Positions 1 through 6,967 of a DNA stretch of 53,516 nucleotides are shown here, piece after piece. The position numbers were made by a program, and so were the translations under genes. Under the pieces are notes generated by a model, which was given only the letters and a program-made list of their open reading frames with translations, made no database searches and had not been told where the DNA came from. The stretch is from a virus: IMG/VR virus record IMGVR_UViG_3300008459_012190, positions 1-53,516 of that record, one strand, 5' to 3'. Positions within the stretch are counted from its first letter, which is position 1, and every line of letters begins with the position of its first letter.

Positions 1-426
1 ATGAAACATATCAAAAAATTTTCAGTAAATGAGGCACATGATACTGGAAACGCTGTAATCTATGATGCACAACAAGACCCTAAAAAGTTTTTAAATCGTG
101 CACTAGACCAATTCCAAATGATGGTAGATTCCAAATTGAGTGGTGAAGAAAAAAAATTAGCAGATAAATTTTTCGCTATTCTACCTTTTATCTACGCTTC
201 TGTTGCACCAAGAGACCCCCAAACACTTTTGGATAATATGAAAGGTTCAGACATTATGCAAAAGCATCCTATGAGATTAGAAGTTGAGGACTTAATAGAA
301 CTTATGTATTTAACAGATATGTCTGCTGGAAGATATGGTAAAGACTATTACAATGATATGTTAAGACACCAGCATCAACCATATCAATCACTAAAAGGCG
401 ATGAGCCAGCTAGACCAAGAAAATAA
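1..426 (+). CDS. Tagged (capsid-targeting-like) protein of unknown function
   Basis: I do not recognise a family for this 141-residue protein. Residues 1-11 (MKHIKKFSVNE) match the short N-terminal tag that recurs in about a dozen proteins here: basic start, aromatic residues, then a Glu followed by a polar linker. In T4 such leaders direct internal proteins into the prohead and are cut after a hydrophobic-x-Glu motif. The rest is helical and charged, with a Pro/Arg-rich C-terminus. The ATG is the first base of the window, so an upstream start cannot be excluded, but the tag makes this start likely. A hairpin terminator follows at 442-472. Inference: a virion internal protein. Confidence 0.6.
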   Translation: MKHIKKFSVNEAHDTGNAVIYDAQQDPKKFLNRALDQFQMMVDSKLSGEEKKLADKFFAILPFIYASVAPRDPQTLLDNMKGSDIMQKHPMRLEVEDLIELMYLTDMSAGRYGKDYYNDMLRHQHQPYQSLKGDEPARPRK

Positions 427-441
427 ATATATTTTTAATAC

Positions 442-472
442 AAAGGTTTGGAATTCATCCAAACCTTTTTTA
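442..472 (+). terminator. Rho-independent terminator
   Basis: A 10-bp stem (442-451 with 459-468) with a 7-base loop is followed by a T-run. It ends the transcript of the gene at 1-426. The -33 box of the next promoter (447-450) lies inside the stem. Confidence 0.8.
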
Positions 473-478
473 TTTTTG
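447..478 (+). promoter_or_regulatory. Bacteroidota-type promoter (TTTG / TATTTTTG)
   Basis: TTTG at 447-450 and TATTTTTG at 471-478 are separated by 20 bases. This matches the Bacteroidota primary sigma consensus TTTG-N19-20-TAnnTTTG. It faces the gene starting at 486, 7 bases downstream of the -7 box. It overlaps the preceding terminator hairpin. Confidence 0.6.
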
Positions 479-485
479 TGGGTAA

Positions 486-704
486 ATGAAAGTTATCTAT
501 AAACCAAACCTCGAAACTATGGAAGAAGGTGATACACTCCCACAATATCTAACAGAAGGGAAAATCTACACTGTTGAAAAATTACCAACCCATAATTACT
601 ATATGATGAAATGTGATGATGGTGAAATGAGATACCTTTATAAAGAAGATTTTATCCTTGTCAATAAATATAGAGAGGAGCAAATAAATAATCTACTCAA
701 ATGA
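486..704 (+). CDS. Small SH3-like protein (paralogue 1)
   Basis: 72 residues. The layout is: a GKIYTVEKL strand, a variable loop, a YYMMKCDDGE strand pair, an aromatic YLYKEDF segment, and a C-terminal helix ending REEQINNLLK. The same layout occurs in the next gene and in the gene at 32388-32669, so these are paralogues. Such short beta-rich proteins are common in phages and are usually predicted SH3-like barrels of unknown role. A host-type promoter lies directly upstream and the gene overlaps its paralogue in an ATGA junction, so the two are co-translated. The promoter suggests early expression. No catalytic residues are evident. Confidence 0.65.
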   Translation: MKVIYKPNLETMEEGDTLPQYLTEGKIYTVEKLPTHNYYMMKCDDGEMRYLYKEDFILVNKYREEQINNLLK

Positions 705-925
705 AAGTAGTATTCACTCCTTCGTTTCAATTTCCATTGAACTTAACTATTGGGAAAATATATGAAGTAGTCAGTTTAGATAATAAAGTGGGTAATGAAA
801 AATCACCTACAAAAGATTATTACCTAATAAAAAATGATAAAGGTCACCACTATACCTATTATAAAGAAAACTTTACTGAACTTAGTGTTTATAGGAAAGA
901 ACAGATAGATGAACTCATTGATTAG
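701..925 (+). CDS. Small SH3-like protein (paralogue 2)
   Basis: 74 residues, start overlapping the previous stop as ATGA. It has the same order of elements as its neighbour: LTIGKIYEVVSL, then YYLIKNDKG, then a Tyr-rich strand, then a YRKEQIDELID helix. The pair is a tandem duplication that has diverged strongly in sequence while keeping the fold pattern. The 3' end overlaps by 11 bases the convergent gene at 915-1571. The function is unknown; a small early regulatory or host-interacting protein would fit the host-type promoter in front of the pair, but that is inference only. Confidence 0.65.
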   Translation: MKVVFTPSFQFPLNLTIGKIYEVVSLDNKVGNEKSPTKDYYLIKNDKGHHYTYYKENFTELSVYRKEQIDELID

Positions 926-1571
926 AAATCCATTCATCCAACACCACCAAAGCCTCTTCCCTTGGTAAATCCCTTACCACTCTACCCATTTCCTTATAGA
1001 ACTGAGCCTTCATCTGATTATCCACACCTCTTTCAGAAAAATCTATATCAGTTAATTTAGGTTCATTCTTATACGCCTTAGGAGTTTTAGGAACCCTAGT
1101 AAATAATCCTTCCCTAGCTTTATCTTCAAGTAATTGTTCCAAACCTTCAAATGGCTTTGACTCACTTTCCTCACAGATAAAATGTCCCATAGCTTTTGTA
1201 TAATCCATAGGGCTTGCATCTCGTCCAAATATAGAAACCATAAATCCAATAGCACCATCATCATCAAATGGTCTTATTAATACCACGTGTTTAGTATCCT
1301 CACAATAACAAATAACTATCTTTAAAACATCTTTACCATCTTCTAACCTTTGAAATTCAGAGCTAATATGAACATTACCTATAATAGATTTACATAAATC
1401 CTGTATCTTTTGATAAAATCCTTTTGATTTACTATCACTATCCATTGCAAGGTACATACCACCTTGTACCCAACTATCTCTCCAAGAGTTATACTGATCT
1501 GCACTTATCTCTTCATAATACTTTGAAAAGTAATCAGATCCAAATTCTTCATATAATTTTAAATGTTTCAT
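915..1571 (-). CDS. Tagged protein of unknown function
   Basis: 218 residues, no family recognised. The N-terminus MKHLKLYEEFGSD fits the recurrent tag (basic start, aromatics at 7 and 10, acidic residues following), so it is a candidate virion internal protein. The body is alpha/beta with many charged residues; a stretch around residues 84-112 reads like the strands of a compact domain (VLKIVICYC, KHVVLIRPF). The C-terminus is helical (REEALVVLDEW). A TATATAA-type element sits 6 bases before the ATG (1578-1587). Its stop end overlaps the plus-strand gene by 11 bases. Confidence 0.55.
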   Translation of the reverse strand: MKHLKLYEEFGSDYFSKYYEEISADQYNSWRDSWVQGGMYLAMDSDSKSKGFYQKIQDLCKSIIGNVHISSEFQRLEDGKDVLKIVICYCEDTKHVVLIRPFDDDGAIGFMVSIFGRDASPMDYTKAMGHFICEESESKPFEGLEQLLEDKAREGLFTRVPKTPKAYKNEPKLTDIDFSERGVDNQMKAQFYKEMGRVVRDLPREEALVVLDEWISNQ

Positions 1572-1577
1572 ATTATA

Positions 1578-1587
1578 TTATATATTT
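1578..1587 (-). promoter_or_regulatory. Late-type TATATA element
   Basis: AAATATATAA on the minus strand, 6 bases before the ATG at 1571. It is one member of the recurrent TAATATATA-like family seen in front of many structural and tagged genes here. Confidence 0.4.
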
Positions 1588-1588
1588 A

Positions 1589-1620
1589 TTTGGTAAATAC
1601 AAAACAAATATCTACCTTTG
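1589..1620 (+). promoter_or_regulatory. Bacteroidota-type promoter (TTTG / TACCTTTG)
   Basis: TTTG at 1589-1592, 20-base spacer, TACCTTTG at 1613-1620, then 4 bases to the ATG at 1625. The -7 box and start (TACCTTTGTCTTATGA) are identical over 16 bases to those of the gene at 4926-5156. The spacing implies a leaderless transcript. Confidence 0.7.
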
Positions 1621-1624
1621 TCTT

Positions 1625-1837
1625 ATGACTTATCAAGAAGCTTACGACCTAGCACTTAAATCAAAATGGATAGCAACACCCTGCTTCGTAGGGGAATCCT
1701 GTTGGTGTAATATAATCACACCAGAAACACCAATCATATTTGGTGTGGATAATGATGAAGTCCAAATCGTTTCATCAGGCGCCATTAGTAAACAATTAGC
1801 TGAACATATAGTAAAAGTCCATAACCAATCCCTTTAA
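1625..1837 (+). CDS. Small hypothetical protein
   Basis: 70 residues beginning MTYQEAYDLALKSKW. The start is chosen because a well-formed host-type promoter ends 4 bases upstream; the reading frame is open further upstream, but that stretch covers the promoter and the divergent gene. The protein has an N-terminal helix, two Cys in a CFVGESCWC segment, a beta-rich middle and a C-terminal helix ending HNQSL. No family is recognised. It heads a short plus-strand run with two small membrane proteins (1848-1979 and 1993-2244). The promoter type suggests early expression and a role in taking over the host, which is inference. Confidence 0.65.
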   Translation: MTYQEAYDLALKSKWIATPCFVGESCWCNIITPETPIIFGVDNDEVQIVSSGAISKQLAEHIVKVHNQSL

Positions 1838-1847
1838 TAAAATATTT

Positions 1848-1979
1848 ATGATTGAAGAAATAAAGAACTTCCTTATTAAACATAACAGAACACTACTGGT
1901 TGCTGCTATTATTTTATACACTTTGTATTCCTGGCCAGATATCAAACAAGGAATACTAGATGGGTGGTTCGGAAAATAA
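1848..1979 (+). CDS. Very small membrane protein (43 aa)
   Basis: 43 residues: a short charged helix (MIEEIKNFLIKH), one hydrophobic segment at about residues 15-29 (TLLVAAIILYTLYSW), then a DIKQGILDGW tail. Its ATG lies 10 bases after the previous stop and its end overlaps the region before the next gene, so the three genes appear to form one transcript. A single membrane span with an N-terminal amphipathic helix is typical of small phage membrane proteins (spanins, holin helpers, exclusion proteins), but no specific family can be named. Confidence 0.5.
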   Translation: MIEEIKNFLIKHNRTLLVAAIILYTLYSWPDIKQGILDGWFGK

Positions 1980-1992
1980 ACAACATAACAAA

Positions 1993-2244
1993 ATGATGAA
2001 TCAATACTACAAACCCCTATTAGCTTTTTTTATCGGCGGATTAACTGGCATATTCATATTGGATTGGGTAATCAAAAAGAACCCACCCACTAAACACTAT
2101 CCTATCAGTGTCCAGTGTCATTGGGAAACTAATGGTTATTCATCCTATCCACAATTCGAATGTGATTCCATCAAAGGTGATACGTGCTGGAAAGATGGGA
2201 ATAAGATAGTAACTAAAAATATAATTAATGTGAGCTTTCAATAA
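1993..2244 (+). CDS. Small membrane-anchored protein
   Basis: 83 residues. An N-terminal membrane span (about residues 7-26, PLLAFFIGGLTGIFILDWVI) is followed by a roughly 55-residue domain with three Cys and several aromatics, probably periplasmic. The start is set at the first of two adjacent ATGs after the 1848-1979 gene; the open frame extends to 1960 but would overlap that gene. The end overlaps the convergent desaturase gene by 7 bases. No family is recognised. It is transcribed with two other small proteins from the promoter at 1589-1620. Confidence 0.5.
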   Translation: MMNQYYKPLLAFFIGGLTGIFILDWVIKKNPPTKHYPISVQCHWETNGYSSYPQFECDSIKGDTCWKDGNKIVTKNIINVSFQ

Positions 2245-2999
2245 GTCCTGATAATACCTAACCATCCCAATAACCTAATAATAGGATAAGTAGGGTCAAA
2301 TTCAAACCATTTAACCCCAAAATTAACCCTATTTGGTAGTTTATGATGGTTATTTTGATATAATTCACCCATCATAAGAACATCAATAGCTAATGAGTTC
2401 CTACTTTTATCATTATTGTCAAAGTTCTGATATCCATACATATGCCCACTCCAATTAACAATAGCTCCATGTACAGGACCCATTAAGAAATGTATAGGTA
2501 GTAATAAGAATAAATACCACATATCAGTTGGGACAAACCCAATATAAACTAATGTATAAAAGGTTCCCCAAAGGACACGACTGATCCAACTATCTCCGAT
2601 TGATTCTATAAGGTTCCAAGAAGGTAAGTCTTTCAATAAACTCTTATCTATATCTCTATTTCCACGCAGGATACTGTGGTAGATATCTTTAGTCTTCCAC
2701 ATCATACTAAATACATTACTTGATTCGTGTGGAGTGTGTGGGTCTTTATCAGTATCTGAATACTTATGATGCATTCTATGTAAGACACCATAAGCTCTTG
2801 GACTTAAATAAGATGAGCCTTGGGTTATGTATGTGAATATGTAAAAGAACTTCTCCCAGAACTTATTCATAGAGAACATCCCATGAGCTCCATAACGATG
2901 TAAGAAAAAGGTTTGGGAGAATAGGGATAGGTACCAGTGTAGTAAAAAGATTATAAGTATAGTCATAGGTCTTATATAATTATTTTTGTTAGACCTCAT
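2238..2999 (-). CDS. Fatty-acid (acyl-CoA delta-9 type) desaturase
   Basis: 253 residues with the histidine boxes of the integral-membrane di-iron desaturases: HRYGAH (34-39), HRMHH (74-78) with downstream DPHTPH, and the third box ENLYQ-like ELYQNNHH (212-219), plus a conserved NWSGH (182-186). Hydrophobic segments lie at about 12-30, 47-60 and 145-177. The family introduces a double bond into membrane acyl chains using oxygen and an electron donor. The length is short for the family (usually about 270-350). ATG at 2999 is preferred over a TTG at 3005. A phage-carried copy would act as a membrane-lipid auxiliary metabolic gene; the substrate (acyl-CoA or phospholipid) cannot be told. Confidence 0.85.
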   Translation of the reverse strand: MRSNKNNYIRPMTILIIFLLHWYLSLFSQTFFLHRYGAHGMFSMNKFWEKFFYIFTYITQGSSYLSPRAYGVLHRMHHKYSDTDKDPHTPHESSNVFSMMWKTKDIYHSILRGNRDIDKSLLKDLPSWNLIESIGDSWISRVLWGTFYTLVYIGFVPTDMWYLFLLLPIHFLMGPVHGAIVNWSGHMYGYQNFDNNDKSRNSLAIDVLMMGELYQNNHHKLPNRVNFGVKWFEFDPTYPIIRLLGWLGIIRTY

Positions 3000-3047
3000 A
3001 AACAAATAAATTATCCAATGATATAAAAAATCTAAAATCTAATTACT

Positions 3048-3260
3048 ATGGCAAAATTAATGTGGGTAACCAACACAACAACCTGGTATGAATACGAACT
3101 TTCACCAGAAGAAAAAGAAGAGTATAACGAAGATCCTGATGCATTCATGGAAAACTATGATGTAATTGGATCGGGTGAAATCGTTAGAGAAAAACACTTT
3201 GACGCCGATGATATCGAATTCTTCGATGATGATGAAGAAGATTCAGATGATGAGGACTAA
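3048..3260 (+). CDS. Small acidic protein
   Basis: 70 residues, starting MAKLMWVTNTTTWYEYEL and ending in a very acidic tail (about residues 52-70 almost all Asp/Glu). No family is recognised. The acidic tail could mimic DNA or bind a basic partner; this is inference. The gene stands alone on the plus strand between the desaturase and a convergent tagged gene and is closed by a strong bidirectional terminator one base after the stop. Confidence 0.6.
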   Translation: MAKLMWVTNTTTWYEYELSPEEKEEYNEDPDAFMENYDVIGSGEIVREKHFDADDIEFFDDDEEDSDDED

Positions 3261-3294
3261 AAAAAACCCACCTTATTTGGTGGGTTTTTTTTAT
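3261..3294. terminator. Bidirectional terminator
   Basis: Stem CCCACC (3267-3272) / GGTGGG (3279-3284), loop TTATTT, flanked by an A-run and a T-run. It can stop transcription of 3048-3260 on the plus strand and of 3297-4034 on the minus strand. Confidence 0.85.
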
Positions 3295-3296
3295 TA

Positions 3297-4034
3297 TCAT
3301 TTTGTTACAGCTTTTACAATTTCACCTTGGGTGCCGGTTTCTGGTGGTTTAGTGCCAGGTGCTGGTGATAAGGTTTTACCGTTATCGAAGTAAATGAAAT
3401 GTCCAAATTTCAAACCTATCTTATCAATTGCTTTGAAAACTTGATCTGCTCTTTCATAAGCTCCGTAAACTATAACAAAGCCCCAATTGTTCCCTCTTTC
3501 TTGTATTTCCATTCCTACTCCTGTCATACCAACACTCTTGAGCATTTCTTTGATTTCATTTTCTTCTGGTTCATCTAAGTATTCTTTACTGGTAGTATTT
3601 GCTGGATTTGTGAGATAAACTTGAAATACCTTTTCTTTTTTACTAGACAAAGACATACTTATAGTAGATGAATCTGAAGAACTACCAGATTTACCGATAA
3701 CTATAACTTTGTGATGACCGCCTATATTTGGTGTAGGTAGTTTATCAACGAACTTGGGTTGATATCCTTTAAGTTTTTCCCATTGTTGTTCTACATCCCA
3801 ATAAGCTGGATTTCTTTTTCTAAAATATAGAACCGGTTTCTGGTCGGCGTCTAAAACTTTTTTCCCCGCTTCGTCCACTTCTTCACCATCAGGTCCTTCT
3901 TTAGTCTGTGATGGAGTTGTTTTCACATCTTTATTTTTTTTAATCCCAACCGGTGCTGACATTTTATCTGTAGTTGGTGCAATTTTATTGGTATCTTGCT
4001 CGTTTACAAAGTTTAAAAATCTTTTTACAATCAT
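3297..4034 (-). CDS. Tagged virion-associated protein, unknown function
   Basis: 245 residues. N-terminus MIVKRFLNFVNEQD matches the recurrent tag with a V-N-E site. A polar, Lys/Pro/Thr-rich linker follows (about 15-65), then a folded domain (about 75-220) with a Gly-rich loop (GKSGSSSDSS, about 114-123) and alternating strands, and a Pro/Gly/Thr-rich tail. The Gly/Ser loop is not a good P-loop. No family is recognised. The layout tag-linker-domain is what T4 internal proteins show. It converges on the acidic protein and diverges from the transglycosylase gene, with TATATA elements between them. Confidence 0.55.
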   Translation of the reverse strand: MIVKRFLNFVNEQDTNKIAPTTDKMSAPVGIKKNKDVKTTPSQTKEGPDGEEVDEAGKKVLDADQKPVLYFRKRNPAYWDVEQQWEKLKGYQPKFVDKLPTPNIGGHHKVIVIGKSGSSSDSSTISMSLSSKKEKVFQVYLTNPANTTSKEYLDEPEENEIKEMLKSVGMTGVGMEIQERGNNWGFVIVYGAYERADQVFKAIDKIGLKFGHFIYFDNGKTLSPAPGTKPPETGTQGEIVKAVTK

Positions 4035-4085
4035 ATTCTTTTATAATTTTCTAACATATATATAAATTTTGAGATTTATAAATAA

Positions 4086-4095
4086 TAATATATAC
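4086..4095 (+). promoter_or_regulatory. Late-type TAATATATA element
   Basis: TAATATATAC ending 3 bases before the ATG of the transglycosylase gene. A TATAAATA string resembling the T4 late promoter lies just upstream. If it is a -10 element the transcript would be nearly leaderless. Confidence 0.45.
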
Positions 4096-4098
4096 AAT

Positions 4099-4752
4099 AT
4101 GGGAAATATTTTTAGGTTTTCTGAATTTTTAAAAATCTATGAAAGTAAAGAGGGTGATGATCCAAATCAACCAACTACTTCAGAACCAGCTGCTGATCCT
4201 GAAATTGTAAGACCTGATATGTTGGATATTCAACCAGCTAAAAGGTTCAATCTTCCCCATACTGAGCAAGGTCTACCAACAATCAAGGATGGTGTCAAAT
4301 ATGATTTGCCAGATGATCAAACCCTAAAATCTAAATTGATGAAATTAGTTGGTGAAAAAGAATTTAACAATTTTGCAAAGAGTTGTGAAGATATTGGTTT
4401 ACCAATCCAAATAGCTTTAAGACAACTTTGGACCGAATCAGGATTTAATCCCAAAGCTAGATCGGCTTCTGGTGCTAAAGGACTTGCCCAATTTATGCCA
4501 ATATCTTGGCCTTCATATGGTAAGGGCAACCCTTTCAATCCGGTCAATTCCTTGAAAGCTTATGTGAAACTAATGAATGAATTGATTAATAAGAAGTTTC
4601 CTAAGAGATTGGATTTAGCTTTAGCTGGTTACAATTGGGGACCGAACCGTGGTGTGTTGAAGAATGCTTTAGCCAATGAAATGGATTTTAGTGATATTCA
4701 AAAACAATTACGTGGCGAGACTAGAAAGTACGTTCACAAGATTTTAGCTTAA
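4099..4752 (+). CDS. Tagged lytic transglycosylase (SLT family)
   Basis: 217 residues. The C-terminal half (about 92-215) is an SLT-type lysozyme-like domain: the catalytic Glu is E113 in RQLWTESGFNPKA, followed by the family motif SGAKGLAQFMP (124-134) and the ALAGYNWGP motif (174-182). The enzyme cleaves peptidoglycan glycan strands, forming anhydromuropeptides. Start at 4099 gives MGNIFRFSEFLKIYESKE, which fits the capsid-targeting-like tag; an upstream ATG at 4069 is less likely because it would lie in the promoter. A 70-residue acidic/Pro-rich linker joins tag and enzyme. Inference: packaged in the virion and used for local wall digestion on entry rather than lysis. Confidence 0.85.
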   Translation: MGNIFRFSEFLKIYESKEGDDPNQPTTSEPAADPEIVRPDMLDIQPAKRFNLPHTEQGLPTIKDGVKYDLPDDQTLKSKLMKLVGEKEFNNFAKSCEDIGLPIQIALRQLWTESGFNPKARSASGAKGLAQFMPISWPSYGKGNPFNPVNSLKAYVKLMNELINKKFPKRLDLALAGYNWGPNRGVLKNALANEMDFSDIQKQLRGETRKYVHKILA

Positions 4753-4858
4753 TTAAAAAAACCCTCTGGATGGTTGATGGAGGAGTTTCCACAATTAGCT
4801 GATAAGACTAGTTGTATCCTCTTTTAGTATTAATTCACAACACTCAAATATTCTTTTC

Positions 4859-4931
4859 CTCTAACCTTTGTTCCCATATACAAAGACAACTCTATGGGAC
4901 GTTTGTGGGTTTATCACCCCACACGTTAGAG
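4859..4931. ncRNA. Candidate compact structured RNA with pseudoknot
   Basis: A 7-bp outer stem (4859-4865 with 4925-4931) encloses a hairpin (4866-4870 with 4881-4885) whose loop CCCATA (4873-4878) is complementary to TATGGG at 4893-4898, a pseudoknot, and a second hairpin (4904-4909 with 4918-4923). The strand is unknown. On the minus strand it would follow directly the stop codon of the gene at 4926-5156. I could not match it to a known RNA class. Confidence 0.35.
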
Positions 4932-5156
4932 TTTTATATTTAATTTCCTTTCCCAGTGTTCTACCATAAAGTAGTCACCACCAAAAAACTTGTTCAAGTC
5001 CTTAATGAAACGGTCTTGTTGTTTCTTTGATAGATGTTGAAACTCTCTACGGAAGTGGGTGAAGTAGAAGATTTTCTCTTGGGATATAGAAGAACGAGTT
5101 TTCTTTCCAAATACTTTTTTGGTGATGAAGTAGGAGGATTGTTGTTTCGTTTTCAT
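4926..5156 (-). CDS. Small basic hypothetical protein
   Basis: 76 residues, rich in Lys, Arg, Gln and Phe, largely helical (KKQQDRFIKDLNKFF). No family recognised. The start is supported by a host-type promoter whose -7 box ends 4 bases before the ATG, a sequence identical over 16 bases to that in front of the gene at 1625. Its stop codon lies in the outer stem of the putative structured RNA. A small, basic, early-expressed phage protein often binds nucleic acid or a host protein; nothing in the sequence identifies the target. Confidence 0.6.
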   Translation of the reverse strand: MKTKQQSSYFITKKVFGKKTRSSISQEKIFYFTHFRREFQHLSKKQQDRFIKDLNKFFGGDYFMVEHWERKLNIKL

Positions 5157-5160
5157 AAGA

Positions 5161-5192
5161 CAAAGGTAGTAATATATTACTCAGATTCCAAA
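5161..5192 (-). promoter_or_regulatory. Bacteroidota-type promoter (TTTG / TACCTTTG)
   Basis: On the minus strand TTTG (5189-5192), 20-base spacer, TACCTTTG (5161-5168), then 4 bases to the ATG at 5156. It shares 16 consecutive bases with the promoter-start region of the gene at 1625. Confidence 0.7.
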
Positions 5193-5209
5193 TAGTTTCT
5201 TAGTTGGAT

Positions 5210-5238
5210 AAAAAAAAAGTGAGAACTTAATCTCACTT
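5210..5238 (-). terminator. Rho-independent terminator
   Basis: An 8-bp stem (5217-5224 with 5231-5238) is followed on the minus strand by a T-run. It closes the minus-strand operon that runs from 8671 to 5249. Confidence 0.8.
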
Positions 5239-5248
5239 ATTATGACTA

Positions 5249-5455
5249 TTAGACGAGGTCTCTACCATCAGCCATTTTCATATCACCAGTTATAATTCGG
5301 ATGAAATCAACTAGTTGCCAAATTCCCAAACCACCAAAGGTTATGAGTTGTAGCCACCAGTTCGAATATCCCATTAGATACCGGTGGACACCTAGTTGTC
5401 CAATAAAAAAGGAAACCAGGATCATTGCGATTTTTGATTGTGATTGTTTTTCCAT
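5249..5455 (-). CDS. TM2-domain membrane protein
   Basis: 68 residues fitting the TM2 domain: two hydrophobic segments (about 8-26 and 34-56) joined by the short turn that carries the family's conserved pattern GQLGVHRYLMGY, followed by the GGLGIWQLVDFIRI segment that normally ends in the D-x-[IF] motif. TM2 proteins are small integral membrane proteins of poorly known function, common in Bacteroidota and in their phages. It is the last gene of the minus-strand operon, downstream of the small Cys-rich protein, and is followed by a terminator. Confidence 0.8.
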   Translation of the reverse strand: MEKQSQSKIAMILVSFFIGQLGVHRYLMGYSNWWLQLITFGGLGIWQLVDFIRIITGDMKMADGRDLV

Positions 5456-5467
5456 AAAAATTATATT

Positions 5468-5662
5468 TTATTTCGACGATTTTGTTTTACAACAATTTTT
5501 CTTTGGTTTCTTACAACTAGTTTTAGTTGTGTCGCTTGGTACTAACATACCAGCACAAGCTTTAGTTTGTTTTGATTTACAACAACTATGTTTTACTATT
5601 TTAGTTGTGTCGCTACCTAGGTGTAGATTTAGTGAGATTAAAAGAATAGATAATAAATTCAT
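5468..5662 (-). CDS. Small Cys/Lys-rich, probably exported peptide
   Basis: 64 residues. A hydrophobic N-terminus (about 1-16) looks like a weak signal peptide; the mature part is Lys-rich with six cysteines in CC, C, C, CC spacing. It contains an internal duplication: SDTTK-x-Cys-rich occurs twice, and in the DNA a 16-bp direct repeat sits at 5521-5536 and 5599-5614. No family recognised. A disulphide-stabilised secreted peptide or a metal-binding peptide are both possible. It lies between a tagged protein gene and the TM2 gene in one operon. Confidence 0.5.
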   Translation of the reverse strand: MNLLSILLISLNLHLGSDTTKIVKHSCCKSKQTKACAGMLVPSDTTKTSCKKPKKNCCKTKSSK

Positions 5663-5675
5663 GATAATTTTTATT

Positions 5676-6959
5676 TTATTTTGTTGTAGATGCTGGTTCG
5701 GAAAAATATCTTATTGAAGCTTTACCTGTATCATCATAAACCATTCTTGGGTAAGGTGTTGCTGATGATCTTAATTTAGAACCTTGATTTGATTGAGTTC
5801 TTAATGTTTGTTGTATTCTTTTGAAATCGGGTTTAACAATAGTATTTTTTTGTTCAGCAGCTTGGTCTTGTATAGATTTACCTTCTGGTAATGATTTATA
5901 ATAGTCAAACAAATTTTGACCTTTTGGGACAAAACCTTTTTGTTGTGCCCAATCGTTTACAAAATCGATTTCACCTAATGTATAGTCTTTAAATGTTTTG
6001 AATTTATTTTTGAAGTCTTGATCAAATAATTGAATATTGTTGAATAACAAAGACAAACTTTGATTTGGTTTTTTTACCAACCAACAGTCTTTGAAAATTA
6101 TTTCCAAATCACCCAATGTGATTAAAGAATACCCCTTTGTATCTATATCAGTTCTAACACCCTTGTCGTCAACTTTTACCGTTGATATAAAAAACCACCT
6201 ACCTAGACTTGCGTAATTTTTACTTCCTTCTGTACTACCAGTCTGTTCAATCGATTTCCAATATTTGGAGTGGTTTTTCATGTGATCATCTTTACTCTTC
6301 TTCTCATACCACAAAACCATTTCAGACTTTATTCCCATAAATATCTTTCCAATCAAAGATTGTTTAGTCTCTTCAGATTTCAATGATTGATCAACTTGGT
6401 CCTTTTCTGTCGGAGCTTGTTCATCATCATCAAATTTATCTTTAATTACCGTTGTCTCACTTCCATCATCCGTTTTCCCAACTTCTATGTCACTTTCTTC
6501 TGAACCATCTTGTTCTTGTCTTTCTTCTTTATCCTCTGTTGGTTCGGATTTTTCTTGTGGTGGTTCGGATTTATCTTGTGGTGGTGTTGGTTTTTTCACC
6601 TCTTCCTCTTCCTCTTTTGGTTTTTCTTCTTGTCTTACTCTACCTTGTATGTAATCCGTATCTGTTTCTTTTTGTTCTTTGGTTCTAGCATCAGTAAATT
6701 TATCATCAAGTTGATTGATTTTTGCAGCATACTTTTCTTTGTTATCGTAGTAATCTCGAAAATCAATCCAATCGATATCCTCAGGATCTTCCCCCCTTTT
6801 TCTCTTTCTACCCCACCACAAACCATTATCATCTATGGTGTATTCCCAAGGGTCACCTTTAGTTTTATAAATGGTATAACCTTCGTCATCTTCGTATTTA
6901 GTGGTCTCTTGTTCATTCAGTGATGAGACAAAAAGATTATAATTTTTGAAAAACTTCAT
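5676..6959 (-). CDS. Tagged, acidic-linker virion protein, unknown function
   Basis: 427 residues. The N-terminus MKFFKNYNLFVSSLNEQE is a clear copy of the recurrent tag, with an L-N-E site. A small Trp-rich segment follows (about 35-60, GLWWGRKRKRG), then a long low-complexity Glu/Lys/Pro region (about 110-200), then a folded domain (about 205-330, including LGRWFFISTVKVDDKG) and a basic, Gln-rich tail. No enzymatic motif is visible. It is separated by 8 bases from the tagged 567-residue gene upstream, so the two are co-transcribed and probably act together in the particle. Confidence 0.6.
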   Translation of the reverse strand: MKFFKNYNLFVSSLNEQETTKYEDDEGYTIYKTKGDPWEYTIDDNGLWWGRKRKRGEDPEDIDWIDFRDYYDNKEKYAAKINQLDDKFTDARTKEQKETDTDYIQGRVRQEEKPKEEEEEVKKPTPPQDKSEPPQEKSEPTEDKEERQEQDGSEESDIEVGKTDDGSETTVIKDKFDDDEQAPTEKDQVDQSLKSEETKQSLIGKIFMGIKSEMVLWYEKKSKDDHMKNHSKYWKSIEQTGSTEGSKNYASLGRWFFISTVKVDDKGVRTDIDTKGYSLITLGDLEIIFKDCWLVKKPNQSLSLLFNNIQLFDQDFKNKFKTFKDYTLGEIDFVNDWAQQKGFVPKGQNLFDYYKSLPEGKSIQDQAAEQKNTIVKPDFKRIQQTLRTQSNQGSKLRSSATPYPRMVYDDTGKASIRYFSEPASTTK

Positions 6960-6967
6960 TGGTTATA

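Noticed and set aside
3166-3393. Plus-strand frame running through the terminator
   Set aside because: It overlaps the acidic gene, the terminator and the end of the convergent gene.
4859-4931. Pistol ribozyme
   Set aside because: The topology is similar, but the conserved A-rich linker and the bases around the cleavage site are not present, so only a generic structured RNA is claimed.
6452-6923. Plus-strand hydrophobic open frames
   Set aside because: They are the reverse complement of the Glu/Lys/Pro-rich linker of the tagged gene at 5676-6959.
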